Below, piece after piece: positions 1 through 5,956 of a stretch of 12,164 nucleotides of DNA. The stretch spans positions 1-12,164 of the forward strand of contig JBMFVP010000053.1 in NCBI GenBank assembly GCA_049965935.1, given 5' to 3'. Source of the stretch: Thermocladium sp049965935 (lineage in GTDB: Archaea > Thermoproteota > Thermoprotei > Thermoproteales > Thermocladiaceae). The notes beneath the pieces are model-generated. The model made no database searches. It saw only the letters and a program-made list of their open reading frames with translations, and was not told the origin of the DNA. The translations under genes were made by a program, and so were the position numbers. Position 1 is the stretch's first letter. Each line of letters begins with the position of its first letter.

Positions 1-64
1 TCAAGCTGAACGATAATTCATAGCTCGGTTCATCAACCATGAGGGCGATCAAGGGGAGCCTCAT
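1..64 (-). CDS. Possible N-terminal fragment of a protein cut by the window edge
   Basis: A leftward reading frame is open from an ATG at 62-64 to the window edge (21 codons) with no stop. A second ATG in the same frame at 38-40 would give a peptide starting MVDEPSYELSFSL. An A+T-rich TATA-like stretch at about 64-73 (minus strand TTTAATAAT) lies about 26 bases before the ATG at 40, the spacing seen for other leaderless genes here, so 40 is the better start. The gene would follow the epimerase on the same strand. The fragment is too short to recognise and an open frame this short can occur by chance. Confidence 0.3.
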   Translation of the reverse strand, partial: MRLPLIALMVDEPSYELSFSL

Positions 65-72
65 TATTAAAG

Positions 73-1032
73 TTAACTGGCTTGAGGATTCACGCCGAGC
101 TCCGATTTAAGTGCTCTTATGGTTAATTCAAGCGACTCCACGCTATTGTGGCGGGGCTTGAAGCCGATTGACTTCAACTTATCAATGCTCAGCGCTATCT
201 TCTTCACGTCGCCCGGCCACCCAACGCCATGCATTACAGGCTTATAGGTGAGCTCAACGCCCGTTAGGCCCAGTTCCTTAATTATTAGCCTAGCTATGTC
301 ATTAACCGTGACCCAATCCTCGGAACCCACATTGAATGCATCAAAGCTTGAGTTGCTTCGCTGCCAGGCTAGAATTGTGGCCTCCACCGCGTCCTCAACG
401 TAAATATAGCTCCTGACCTGGGTTCCATCCCCCAGTATCTCCAGTTGCTTCGGGTTCTTAGCCAGCTTCAGCATCAGGTCCGGCACTACTCCATGCCTTA
501 ACCTGGGGCCAGCGACGTTTGCATACCTCATAGCCACCGCCCTAATCCCATACAGCCTGGAGTATGCGTGAATCAAGTTCTCCCCGGATGCCTTGCTTGC
601 GCCATAAACTGAGACGGGCCTAATGGGGGCGCTCTCCGGCACAGGTATTTCGGGTGGCTCGCCATAAACGCTGCTGCTCGATGCGAAGATCAATTCGCCG
701 ACGTCGTTTATCCTCATGGCCTCAAGCAGGTTGAATGTGGCCACCACGTTCTCCCTGAAGTGAATGTCGGGATTAGTGGTGCTGACCCTGACCTCGGGAT
801 TAGCTGCGAAGTGGAATACCGCGGTGGCGCCCCTCAATTCCCGCGATAAATCCCCATCCTTCAGGTCCAGCCTTGATATCGTTACCCTAGAGTTCCCCAA
901 GTGGCGCGATAGATTCTCCACTCTACCGCTACTGAAATTATCAATCACCTTAATCGAGTACCCCATCCTAACCAATGCATCCACAGCATGGGAACCAATG
1001 AAGCCGGCGCCCCCAGTGACTATTATAGACAT
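73..1032 (-). CDS. galE: NAD-dependent sugar-nucleotide epimerase (UDP-glucose 4-epimerase type)
   Basis: A 319-residue extended short-chain dehydrogenase/reductase. The N-terminal Rossmann motif TGGAGFIGSH (residues 6-15) has the three glycines G7, G10 and G13, and D31 at the end of beta-2 suits NAD. FHFAA (73-77) follows, then the Ser-rich segment before SVYGEP (119-126), and the catalytic pair Y143-x3-K147 in SVYGASKAS. Proteins of this type interconvert UDP-glucose and UDP-galactose or related sugars in the cytosol, supplying glycan and glycolipid synthesis. Exact substrate cannot be read from sequence. The frame extends upstream to 1137, but that extension is hydrophobic and unrelated to the family. 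The ATG at 1030-1032 begins directly with the beta-1 strand (MSIIVTGG), and a TATA box at 1053-1063 lies 26 bases before it, so this start is preferred. It reads away from the PIN operon. Confidence 0.9.
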   Translation of the reverse strand: MSIIVTGGAGFIGSHAVDALVRMGYSIKVIDNFSSGRVENLSRHLGNSRVTISRLDLKDGDLSRELRGATAVFHFAANPEVRVSTTNPDIHFRENVVATFNLLEAMRINDVGELIFASSSSVYGEPPEIPVPESAPIRPVSVYGASKASGENLIHAYSRLYGIRAVAMRYANVAGPRLRHGVVPDLMLKLAKNPKQLEILGDGTQVRSYIYVEDAVEATILAWQRSNSSFDAFNVGSEDWVTVNDIARLIIKELGLTGVELTYKPVMHGVGWPGDVKKIALSIDKLKSIGFKPRHNSVESLELTIRALKSELGVNPQAS

Positions 1033-1052
1033 GAAGAAAGATAAGCAAAGAC

Positions 1053-1063
1053 CCATATTTAAG
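1053..1063 (-). promoter_or_regulatory. TATA box of the epimerase gene
   Basis: Minus-strand CTTAAATATGG is centred about 26 bases upstream of the ATG at 1032. This implies a leaderless transcript and decides against the longer frame beginning at 1137. Confidence 0.65.
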
Positions 1064-1278
1064 CTGTGTTCCTTGAACATGAAGTGCTTGATTATGAAAT
1101 GCGTTGGATAAATATATTGAATTATAATAACTATCATTACTTTATGAGGCTTTTCTAATAATAGAATTATTCAATAAATTAGCATTTAGTGCTGCCTCGC
1201 CTCGAATTATGTGCTCATTATCTTGAGGAGCGGGGTTTCAGTAATCAGGAATTGTGGAAACTAATAATAAGAGGAAAT

Positions 1279-1288
1279 ACTTATAAAT
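1279..1288 (+). promoter_or_regulatory. TATA box of the PIN operon
   Basis: ACTTATAAAT is centred about 31 bases before the ATG at 1315, predicting a transcript start only a few bases before that codon. No comparable box precedes the PIN gene, which supports one two-gene transcript. Confidence 0.65.
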
Positions 1289-1314
1289 TAGATTAAGGAA
1301 TTTTTGTCTTAATA

Positions 1315-2013
1315 ATGTTGAAGACAGAAGCGAATCTTACTCAAACTGATGTTTTAGATATGGATAAGAGGCTGCTTGGCGATCTATACAGGGTGTTATT
1401 TGGTAATGCGGCTGATGCTATTATTAGAATTAGTGAGTGTAATAGTGTGGAGTGTGTTAATGATATTGCGGATATTATTAGGAGCACCAACATTGATTTG
1501 GATTACCTTATAGGTAAGTATGGTCAAGATGAAGTTATATACAAGGTTCTACAAGTATTTCAGGCATTTTTTAGTTTCCTCATAGAGCATGGCTTGTTAA
1601 ATACGGAGTATAAGAACTTAGTTAAGAAGAACCTGAATTCGCGGGGCAAGTCAATGAAGAATGTGCATTATATGATAGAGATGGCCGGCAGTATACTGAT
1701 GAATGCCGCATGCAGGATACACTACTTAGGCCTTAGTAGGGTTGGGGGTTATGCCGTGGATAGGTACTTACTAATTCTTTCCAGGGCCATGGATGCGCTC
1801 ACCATGGAGCAAACCAATAAAGCGATACTATTGCTCACAGCTGCAGAGTTAGCGCTAATTGGTAGGGACAAGGAGGCCGATGAAATACTGAAGCCAATTA
1901 ATCTTAGCCTATATATAATTGATAGACACCTAACCCTATGCTCATTTATGGAGAAGCTCCATGATTTAGGAATCATTTTCACTGAGGAGGATCTAGGTAA
2001 GGATGTGGTTTAG
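1315..2013 (+). CDS. Unrecognised helical protein, operon partner of a PIN nuclease
   Basis: A 232-residue protein I do not recognise. It has no signal peptide and no clear membrane span, and it looks almost entirely alpha-helical, with amphipathic stretches such as VLQVFQAFFSFLIEHGLL around residues 79-96 and a Leu/Ala-rich segment (about 155-185). It carries a few scattered cysteines but no zinc-finger spacing or catalytic signature that I can see. Its stop codon is 9 bases before the GTG of the PIN-domain gene and the shared AGGAG overlaps the stop, so the two are probably translationally coupled. By analogy with VapBC-type modules it could be the regulator or inhibitor of the nuclease, but it is far longer than usual VapB antitoxins and lacks a visible ribbon-helix-helix or AbrB motif. 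Both genes are visibly richer in A+T than most of the window, which may indicate acquisition by transfer. Confidence 0.75.
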   Translation: MLKTEANLTQTDVLDMDKRLLGDLYRVLFGNAADAIIRISECNSVECVNDIADIIRSTNIDLDYLIGKYGQDEVIYKVLQVFQAFFSFLIEHGLLNTEYKNLVKKNLNSRGKSMKNVHYMIEMAGSILMNAACRIHYLGLSRVGGYAVDRYLLILSRAMDALTMEQTNKAILLLTAAELALIGRDKEADEILKPINLSLYIIDRHLTLCSFMEKLHDLGIIFTEEDLGKDVV

Positions 2014-2016
2014 GAG
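2012..2016 (+). promoter_or_regulatory. Shine-Dalgarno site deciding the GTG start of the PIN gene
   Basis: AGGAG overlaps the upstream TAG stop (2011-2013) and lies 6 bases before the GTG at 2023. It is one of the few clear ribosome-binding sites in the window, as expected for the internal gene of an operon among mostly leaderless genes. Confidence 0.6.
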
Positions 2017-2022
2017 AAAATC

Positions 2023-2658
2023 GTGAGTATTAAGAAGTACCTCCTAGACACGAACATATTAATTGATTATTATCTATGTAGCAATAACGAGGACTTTAGC
2101 GAGGGTAACATGGGATTCTGTAGATCATTTAAAGGATTCATGGACTATGTCCTTAGTGCAGAATTATTAATGAGTGATGTCAGCATTAGGGAGTTCGTGT
2201 TAAAGTTAATTCATAAAATGGCTATTACGCCATTACCGCCGCCCGATAATTTGGGTAAGTCCCTGGTCACCTATGCGGATAATTTGGTTAATCAATTAAT
2301 TAATGAATTAAATGTGAATGTCTTGGACACGGACAAGAATACGCTTAGGACTATATACGAACTAGCTAAGTTAATTAGAGGCATGCAGAGGAGGAAATTG
2401 AAGAAGAGAATTCTTAGGGGTTTGGATAGGGACGCAATTAACATAGTTCATGCCGGTTATAATGAAGCGACACTACTTACTGAGGATGAGAACCTTATTT
2501 ACGCCCTGATGAATATACCTACTGATGTGCTTAACATCAGTTGCAAACCCCATAATGGCTTTGATTTTAAGATCAATAACTGCCACATGATTGTCCGCCT
2601 AACAACTAGTGGTTCCTCACTGAATGCATCAGTACTATTAATAAGCCCACAGCAATAG
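2023..2658 (+). CDS. PIN-domain ribonuclease (VapC-like), 211 residues
   Basis: PIN domains are metal-dependent RNases. The N-terminal motif YLLDTNILID (residues 6-15) supplies D9. A second acidic residue is E57 in SIREF, the third D137 in DRDAINIVHAG, and the fourth D155 (or E154) in LLTEDENLI. All four positions expected of an active Mg/Mn site are therefore present. At 211 residues it is longer than a typical VapC toxin (about 130-140). The extra length is an insertion between motifs 2 and 3, including a basic RRKLKKR patch (about 123-129), and a C-terminal tail after residue 165. Start is GTG at 2023, with AGGAG at 2012-2016 six bases upstream. It is coupled to the 232-residue gene before it. 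It could be a toxin, an rRNA/tRNA-processing PIN protein or a defence nuclease. The fold call is solid and the role is inferred. Confidence 0.85.
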   Translation: MSIKKYLLDTNILIDYYLCSNNEDFSEGNMGFCRSFKGFMDYVLSAELLMSDVSIREFVLKLIHKMAITPLPPPDNLGKSLVTYADNLVNQLINELNVNVLDTDKNTLRTIYELAKLIRGMQRRKLKKRILRGLDRDAINIVHAGYNEATLLTEDENLIYALMNIPTDVLNISCKPHNGFDFKINNCHMIVRLTTSGSSLNASVLLISPQQ

Positions 2659-2706
2659 GCAGGCTAAATTAAAATTCACTAAGTGGCTCTGCGCAATAAT
2701 ATTTCT

Positions 2707-2723
2707 AGCCATGTGTTATGGCT
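2707..2723. repeat. Short perfect hairpin between convergent genes
   Basis: AGCCAT-GTGTT-ATGGCT forms a 6-bp stem with a 5-base loop in the gap between the PIN gene and the convergent CruF-type gene. It has no T-tract, so it is not a clear terminator. The rest of the 185-base gap (2659-2843) shows nothing I can support. Confidence 0.3.
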
Positions 2724-2843
2724 CATCTAAAAACATGAGAATATTGATAGAAATGGCAAGTATTGCTCCCTTTATGGTGGGCATCAGGAATAATGGATCT
2801 CATTAAGGTGGATTCTTATTATTCGCGGCCCCTCAGGGATAAA

Positions 2844-3569
2844 CTAATGATCATTTACTTTCAGTTTCAGGGTGGATCCTTGAATGATTGTCACGTAGAT
2901 CACCAGGATTATTAAGGCAACCTCGCCGGCCTCCCTTAATCCAAGCAATACATCGGCAAATACCCAGGACGCATAGTATGAGGCGTAAAACGCTAAAGCC
3001 ACGGGACTAGACTTGGGCCTGAACCCAGTGCTAGCCCTAAATGCTGAGTAAATAATTAGGGATACAATGAACCAACCCGCGAAATTAGTTAAGGGAACCC
3101 CAAAGTACTGTCCCCGCGTGCTCCACCTCCAGAGGCCAAGGGGGCCGGAGAGGACTGGATCGAATGCTGCATCCAGGGCAACCATGCCGAGGGACGCCAA
3201 GTAATAATTGCCGGCCGCCTCCATGGTGAAGTAGGCAAGGGATGACCAAAGAAGAGGAATGAATAGGGGGACCCCGAGCATCATTAGCCCCATTGCCGAC
3301 GTGTAGCTATATGAACCGAAGGGAACCCCATAATGAACCCCCACGTACTCGAATAGGAATGAGATAATGGAGGCAAGCAACAGAAATATGAGGGTCCTCC
3401 GCGCCCCTAAAATAATTACTGAATTAATAATATAAAACAGTATGAAGAACATGGGGGATCCAAGTAATCCAAACACTATCCCGATAACTCTAGGGAGGGG
3501 AAGGTAACTCAATAGAAGCGATGCAACATAGAGGAAAGCCAAGCCCCACGCCACTTCGCGCCTATTCAT
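2844..3569 (-). CDS. CruF/DUF422-family carotenoid-biosynthesis membrane protein
   Basis: A 241-residue integral membrane protein with about six or seven hydrophobic helices. It carries the conserved positions of the COG2324/DUF422 family: E74 in FEYVGVHYGVPFGSY, then GVPLFIPLLW (99-108), the acidic ALDAAFDP (131-138), LWRW (146-149), YFGVP (155-159) and TNFAGW (161-166). Characterised members are carotenoid hydratases such as bisanhydrobacterioruberin hydratase of haloarchaea and CruF of bacteria, which add water across terminal double bonds of acyclic C40/C50 carotenoids in the membrane. No phytoene synthase or desaturase lies in this window, so the substrate is unknown. The frame extends to a TTG at 3593, but the ATG at 3567-3569 has an A+T-rich TATA-like element 26 bases upstream, giving a leaderless start. 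It diverges from the macrodomain gene with 97 bases between starts. Confidence 0.8.
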   Translation of the reverse strand: MNRREVAWGLAFLYVASLLLSYLPLPRVIGIVFGLLGSPMFFILFYIINSVIILGARRTLIFLLLASIISFLFEYVGVHYGVPFGSYSYTSAMGLMMLGVPLFIPLLWSSLAYFTMEAAGNYYLASLGMVALDAAFDPVLSGPLGLWRWSTRGQYFGVPLTNFAGWFIVSLIIYSAFRASTGFRPKSSPVALAFYASYYASWVFADVLLGLREAGEVALIILVIYVTIIQGSTLKLKVNDH

Positions 3570-3588
3570 GAAAGGCAACCAGAGGTGA

Positions 3589-3600
3589 GGCAATTAAGCA
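3589..3600 (-). promoter_or_regulatory. Probable TATA element of the CruF-type gene
   Basis: Minus-strand TGCTTAATTG is centred about 26 bases before the ATG at 3569. It is a weak match, used mainly because it supports that ATG over the TTG at 3593, which would sit inside the box. Confidence 0.4.
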
Positions 3601-3636
3601 TTAACACAGGAATCGGATGCCTCCAGGACCAGTAAG

Positions 3637-3646
3637 GTTTAAATTT
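3637..3646 (+). promoter_or_regulatory. TATA box of the macrodomain gene
   Basis: GTTTAAATTT is centred about 25 bases upstream of the ATG at 3667, predicting a leaderless mRNA. Confidence 0.65.
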
Positions 3647-3666
3647 TTTCTAGAAATAATTGAATT

Positions 3667-4203
3667 ATGAGAGCGACTCTGGGCAACGTGACCATTGAAT
3701 TAATTGAGGGGGACTTAACAGAGGCCAATGCGGATGCCATAGTTAACGCCGCCAACCCCTACCTGGAGCATGGGGGAGGAGTGGCGGCAGCCATAGTTAG
3801 GAAGGGGGGATGGGAAATACAGGAAGAAAGCCGACGATACGTGAGGGAACACGGCCCAGTCCCAGTGGGGGGCGCCGCTGTGACGGGGGCCGGTAGGCTA
3901 CGTGCAAAACACGTGATTCACGCAGTGGGGCCGCGATGGGGCATAGATCCGCCCGAGAAGCTTCAGGAAGCAGTGATTAACTCCCTGCGGCTCGCCGATG
4001 AGCTTGGGCTCAAGAGCATAGCGTTCCCCGCAATCTCCACCGGAGTATATGGGTGGCCATATGAGGCGGCGGCGAGGGAAATGATGAAGGCAATAAGAAA
4101 AACAGTAAACTCCCTCAAGAATATTAATAAGATAATGATCTACCTCTACGACAGAGACGCCTATAACGCGTTCATGGACGTATTTAACTCGCTGGAGGAT
4201 TGA
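3667..4203 (+). CDS. Macrodomain protein (ADP-ribose binding/hydrolase)
   Basis: A 178-residue stand-alone macrodomain, the usual size for archaeal Af1521-like proteins. Conserved elements run in order: EGDLTEANADAIVNAAN (residues 14-30) with D23 contacting adenine and N30 at the distal ribose, the glycine-rich GGGVAAAI loop (36-43), KHVIHAVGP (81-89), and the phosphate-binding loop FPAISTGVYGWP (120-131). Such proteins bind ADP-ribose and remove it from modified proteins or nucleic acids, or act on ADP-ribose-1''-phosphate, in the cytosol. The full set of binding motifs suggests an active protein. The gene is a single unit with its own TATA box. The neighbouring genes do not suggest a dedicated partner such as an ADP-ribosyltransferase. 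Confidence 0.92.
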   Translation: MRATLGNVTIELIEGDLTEANADAIVNAANPYLEHGGGVAAAIVRKGGWEIQEESRRYVREHGPVPVGGAAVTGAGRLRAKHVIHAVGPRWGIDPPEKLQEAVINSLRLADELGLKSIAFPAISTGVYGWPYEAAAREMMKAIRKTVNSLKNINKIMIYLYDRDAYNAFMDVFNSLED

Positions 4204-4234
4204 GGGATTCTTGCCGCATCGCCAAGATTCTGAC

Positions 4235-4244
4235 GTTTTGTTTT
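4235..4244 (+). terminator. Possible T-rich terminator after the macrodomain gene
   Basis: GTTTTGTTTT begins 32 bases after the macrodomain stop codon, with a second tract GTTTTTC at about 4274-4280. Archaeal RNA polymerase terminates at such T-tracts without needing a hairpin. Confidence 0.35.
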
Positions 4245-4419
4245 CATAATTATTCGCATCCAAATGCAATCACGTTTTTCAACCAAGCTTTTACGCTCCA
4301 TACACTTTCCGGAAACGGTATTTAATTGAAAAACTGCAAGTTTCCATCCACTGCGTTAAAGCCCATAACATTTATGGCCGGCGATTAGGGGATCTCGTTC
4401 CCATTGCTCGCCTCGCTGA

Positions 4420-4478
4420 TCATGTCTAGAAAGGTAAAACGGAGATGAAGAGGAGTCACCATAATCTCCAAGACATGA
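4420..4478. repeat. Nested inverted repeat, possible structured RNA
   Basis: TCATGTCT (4420-4427) pairs perfectly with AGACATGA (4471-4478), and inside it GGAGAT (4441-4446) pairs with ATCTCC (4464-4469). The two stems would stack with a 13-base bulge on one side and a single base on the other, closing a 17-base loop. No known RNA family is recognised. A small non-coding RNA or a 3' UTR structure is possible, and chance cannot be excluded. Confidence 0.3.
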
Positions 4479-4562
4479 CGAATCCACAAGCCTCGCCGCT
4501 CTCCTCCATCCTAAACTTTCATTATAAATGAGGTACCGTAGATTCCCCTTTTAATGCAGCGC

Positions 4563-5486
4563 CTAGCCTGGGCAATCTGAGGTTGGGAAGTCTACTGCGT
4601 AGATGGGGGTTGGGTATTGCGTGCTCACTTGACTTATCTGAGGAGACCCACTTGGATTATACTGAAGCACGAAGTACACGCTGCCGCCGAACGCCTCCTC
4701 CACGTAGCCATTAGTCAATGGGTAGCATATCACCCCACGACCGAAGTACACGGGAGACGCCGCAGTATTAATAACGCCCGGATTTATTTGCCAATCGCCT
4801 TGTCCATTGATCAGTCCGAATCCGATTGGGTATATACCGCCGGTTCTCGTGGATTCGGGCGAGCAGAATAGGTAGGGGTTCTCCACTCCTATGGACCAGA
4901 CCAGGTTGGAGGTGGCGTCGGATCCGGGGCCCGTTATGGTTAGGGATGAGGTTAGGGATGCTATTGGCTGGGATGGGTCTGAAGCCGTCGCTGCCTCGAA
5001 TAGGTATTCCAGCGTTTCTTGGGCGAGCGATAATGCTAGCTCTAGATCAGAGTAGCTGAACCACGAGCAGGACGTATCACTCGGCTCCGCTGCCTCATAT
5101 GCGCCTGACCAAGTCATGTATGAATTGTAGCCATTCTTACCATCAATACCCAATGCAGTAGTCATGTTTATCCCCACATCATAATACCGAAACTCACCTA
5201 CGTCGCCATAGGAATTATTACTAGCTACTTGCATATCATTAAATCCCATATAATCAGTATAAATTGTATCGCCTACTGGACCATTAGCAGTTATTATACA
5301 ATAATCAATACTATATTGATCACCAGTAGATACAGGTTCTCCGCTAGCCACGACGATCTGTTTCCCCGTCCCAAACATAAATACATTGCTGGAGTTATGA
5401 TTGTTTTTGGTTCCCATCATGTTTGCGTGTTCGCTCTGTAATGCGGTTATCGGTATCCCGGCTCTATGCATTGGGCTTTTCATCAT
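4563..5486 (-). CDS. Unrecognised secreted-type protein lacking a signal peptide
   Basis: An approximately 307-residue protein I cannot assign. Its composition (Gly, Ser, Thr, Asn, Tyr and Pro rich, few Lys/Arg, five Cys, ending SDCPG) is typical of archaeal extracellular or cell-envelope proteins, yet no hydrophobic signal segment or membrane anchor is visible. The frame is open up to 5669, but everything upstream of about 5486 is antisense to the metallopeptidase gene and low-complexity, so it is not believable as protein. Candidate starts are ATG at 5486, 5471 (with a weak pyrimidine-rich TATA-like site 28 bases upstream) and 5420. None has a convincing promoter or ribosome site. The N-terminal part (5130-5420) is markedly A+T-rich and the C-terminal part G+C-rich, as in a mosaic. 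It may be a 5'-truncated surface protein; an intact cytosolic orphan is the alternative. Confidence 0.55.
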   Translation of the reverse strand: MMKSPMHRAGIPITALQSEHANMMGTKNNHNSSNVFMFGTGKQIVVASGEPVSTGDQYSIDYCIITANGPVGDTIYTDYMGFNDMQVASNNSYGDVGEFRYYDVGINMTTALGIDGKNGYNSYMTWSGAYEAAEPSDTSCSWFSYSDLELALSLAQETLEYLFEAATASDPSQPIASLTSSLTITGPGSDATSNLVWSIGVENPYLFCSPESTRTGGIYPIGFGLINGQGDWQINPGVINTAASPVYFGRGVICYPLTNGYVEEAFGGSVYFVLQYNPSGSPQISQVSTQYPTPIYAVDFPTSDCPG

Positions 5487-5526
5487 TGCCGCAGCGTAGA
5501 AAAGGGGGGAGGGGGTGCTGGGTTTA

Positions 5527-5913
5527 ATGATTCTTGAGGAGGCGGTTGATGTTAGAGAAATGGCTGTAGGCATAAATGAGTTACTTGGGCTTGGGCTTAA
5601 CTTGGAGCGAGTTGCATTCATTAGGAGCAGGGGGTCCAGAAGCTTAGCGGTGGCTCGGACGTTTGGCACTCCGATTCAGTGGAGATTCGTCCTAAAGCCT
5701 CAAATACTTTACATTATTGAGGTTATATCCGAGAGATTCGATTCATTGAGTTGCGAGGATAAGGCCTATGTGGTGCTTCATGAATTACTTCATATACCTC
5801 CACGAATGAGCGGGGGACTGCGGAACCATGGGCACCCGGCCTTTAGGCAATTAAGCAGGAATAGGGGGAAACTAGGCGAGCTATGTAGACAGTGCTGCCA
5901 TAATCGAGAATGA
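5527..5913 (+). CDS. Small predicted zinc metallopeptidase (HELLH), crenarchaeal family
   Basis: A 128-residue protein with the gluzincin-type motif HELLH at residues 85-89 (zinc ligands H85 and H89, catalytic E86), followed by SGGLRNHGH, where H101 or H103 could be the third ligand. It resembles the short predicted metallopeptidases (COG4900-like) conserved in Crenarchaeota, whose substrate is unknown. The tail has CRQCCH (C120, C123, C124, H125), which could bind a second metal. There is no signal peptide, so it is presumably cytosolic. An in-frame GTG at 5515 is an alternative start. I prefer the ATG at 5527 because the purine-rich GGAGGGGGTG (5508-5517) then lies at ribosome-binding distance. 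It starts back to back with the secreted-type gene and ends 43 bases before the MFS gene. Confidence 0.8.
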   Translation: MILEEAVDVREMAVGINELLGLGLNLERVAFIRSRGSRSLAVARTFGTPIQWRFVLKPQILYIIEVISERFDSLSCEDKAYVVLHELLHIPPRMSGGLRNHGHPAFRQLSRNRGKLGELCRQCCHNRE

Positions 5914-5924
5914 TTAGTTCTAAA

Positions 5925-5934
5925 CTTTTAAAAT
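5925..5934 (+). promoter_or_regulatory. TATA box of the MFS gene
   Basis: CTTTTAAAAT is centred about 28 bases before the ATG at 5957. The earlier in-frame ATG at 5933 lies inside this element, so 5957 is the likely leaderless start. Confidence 0.6.
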
Positions 5935-5956
5935 GGGTTTCCCATGTTTGCCGTGG

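Larger units (their letters stand above)
4204..4562. other. Gene-poor interval with inverted repeats
   Basis: No ORF here resembles a protein; the longest candidates are about 20 codons. Visible structure is limited to T-tracts at its left end, a 6-bp hairpin CCATAA/TTATGG at 4363-4377, a nested inverted repeat at 4420-4478, and a TATA-like palindrome TCATT-ATA-AATGA at about 4519-4531. It lies between the convergent ends of the macrodomain gene and the secreted-looking gene. Confidence 0.5.

Noticed and set aside
764..1111. Antisense ORF over the epimerase
   Set aside because: It is a shadow of the real gene, low-complexity, with no promoter. The same applies to the other antisense frames over the metallopeptidase, MFS, MazG, oxidoreductase and phosphorylase genes.
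1033..1137. Upstream extension of the epimerase frame (35 extra residues)
   Set aside because: The added residues are not part of the family, and the TATA box at 1053-1063 lies inside them.
2735..2806. 23-codon ORF starting MRILIEMASIAPFM in the gap after the PIN gene
   Set aside because: It has no similarity I recognise and its nearest TATA-like sequence is about 35 bases away, slightly too far. It may be chance.
4265..4330. 21-codon ORF starting MQSRFSTKLL
   Set aside because: It is short, with no promoter at the right distance, in an interval rich in stops.
5487..5669. Upstream extension of the secreted-type frame
   Set aside because: It is low-complexity antisense of the metallopeptidase gene, whose coding strand has a catalytic motif.
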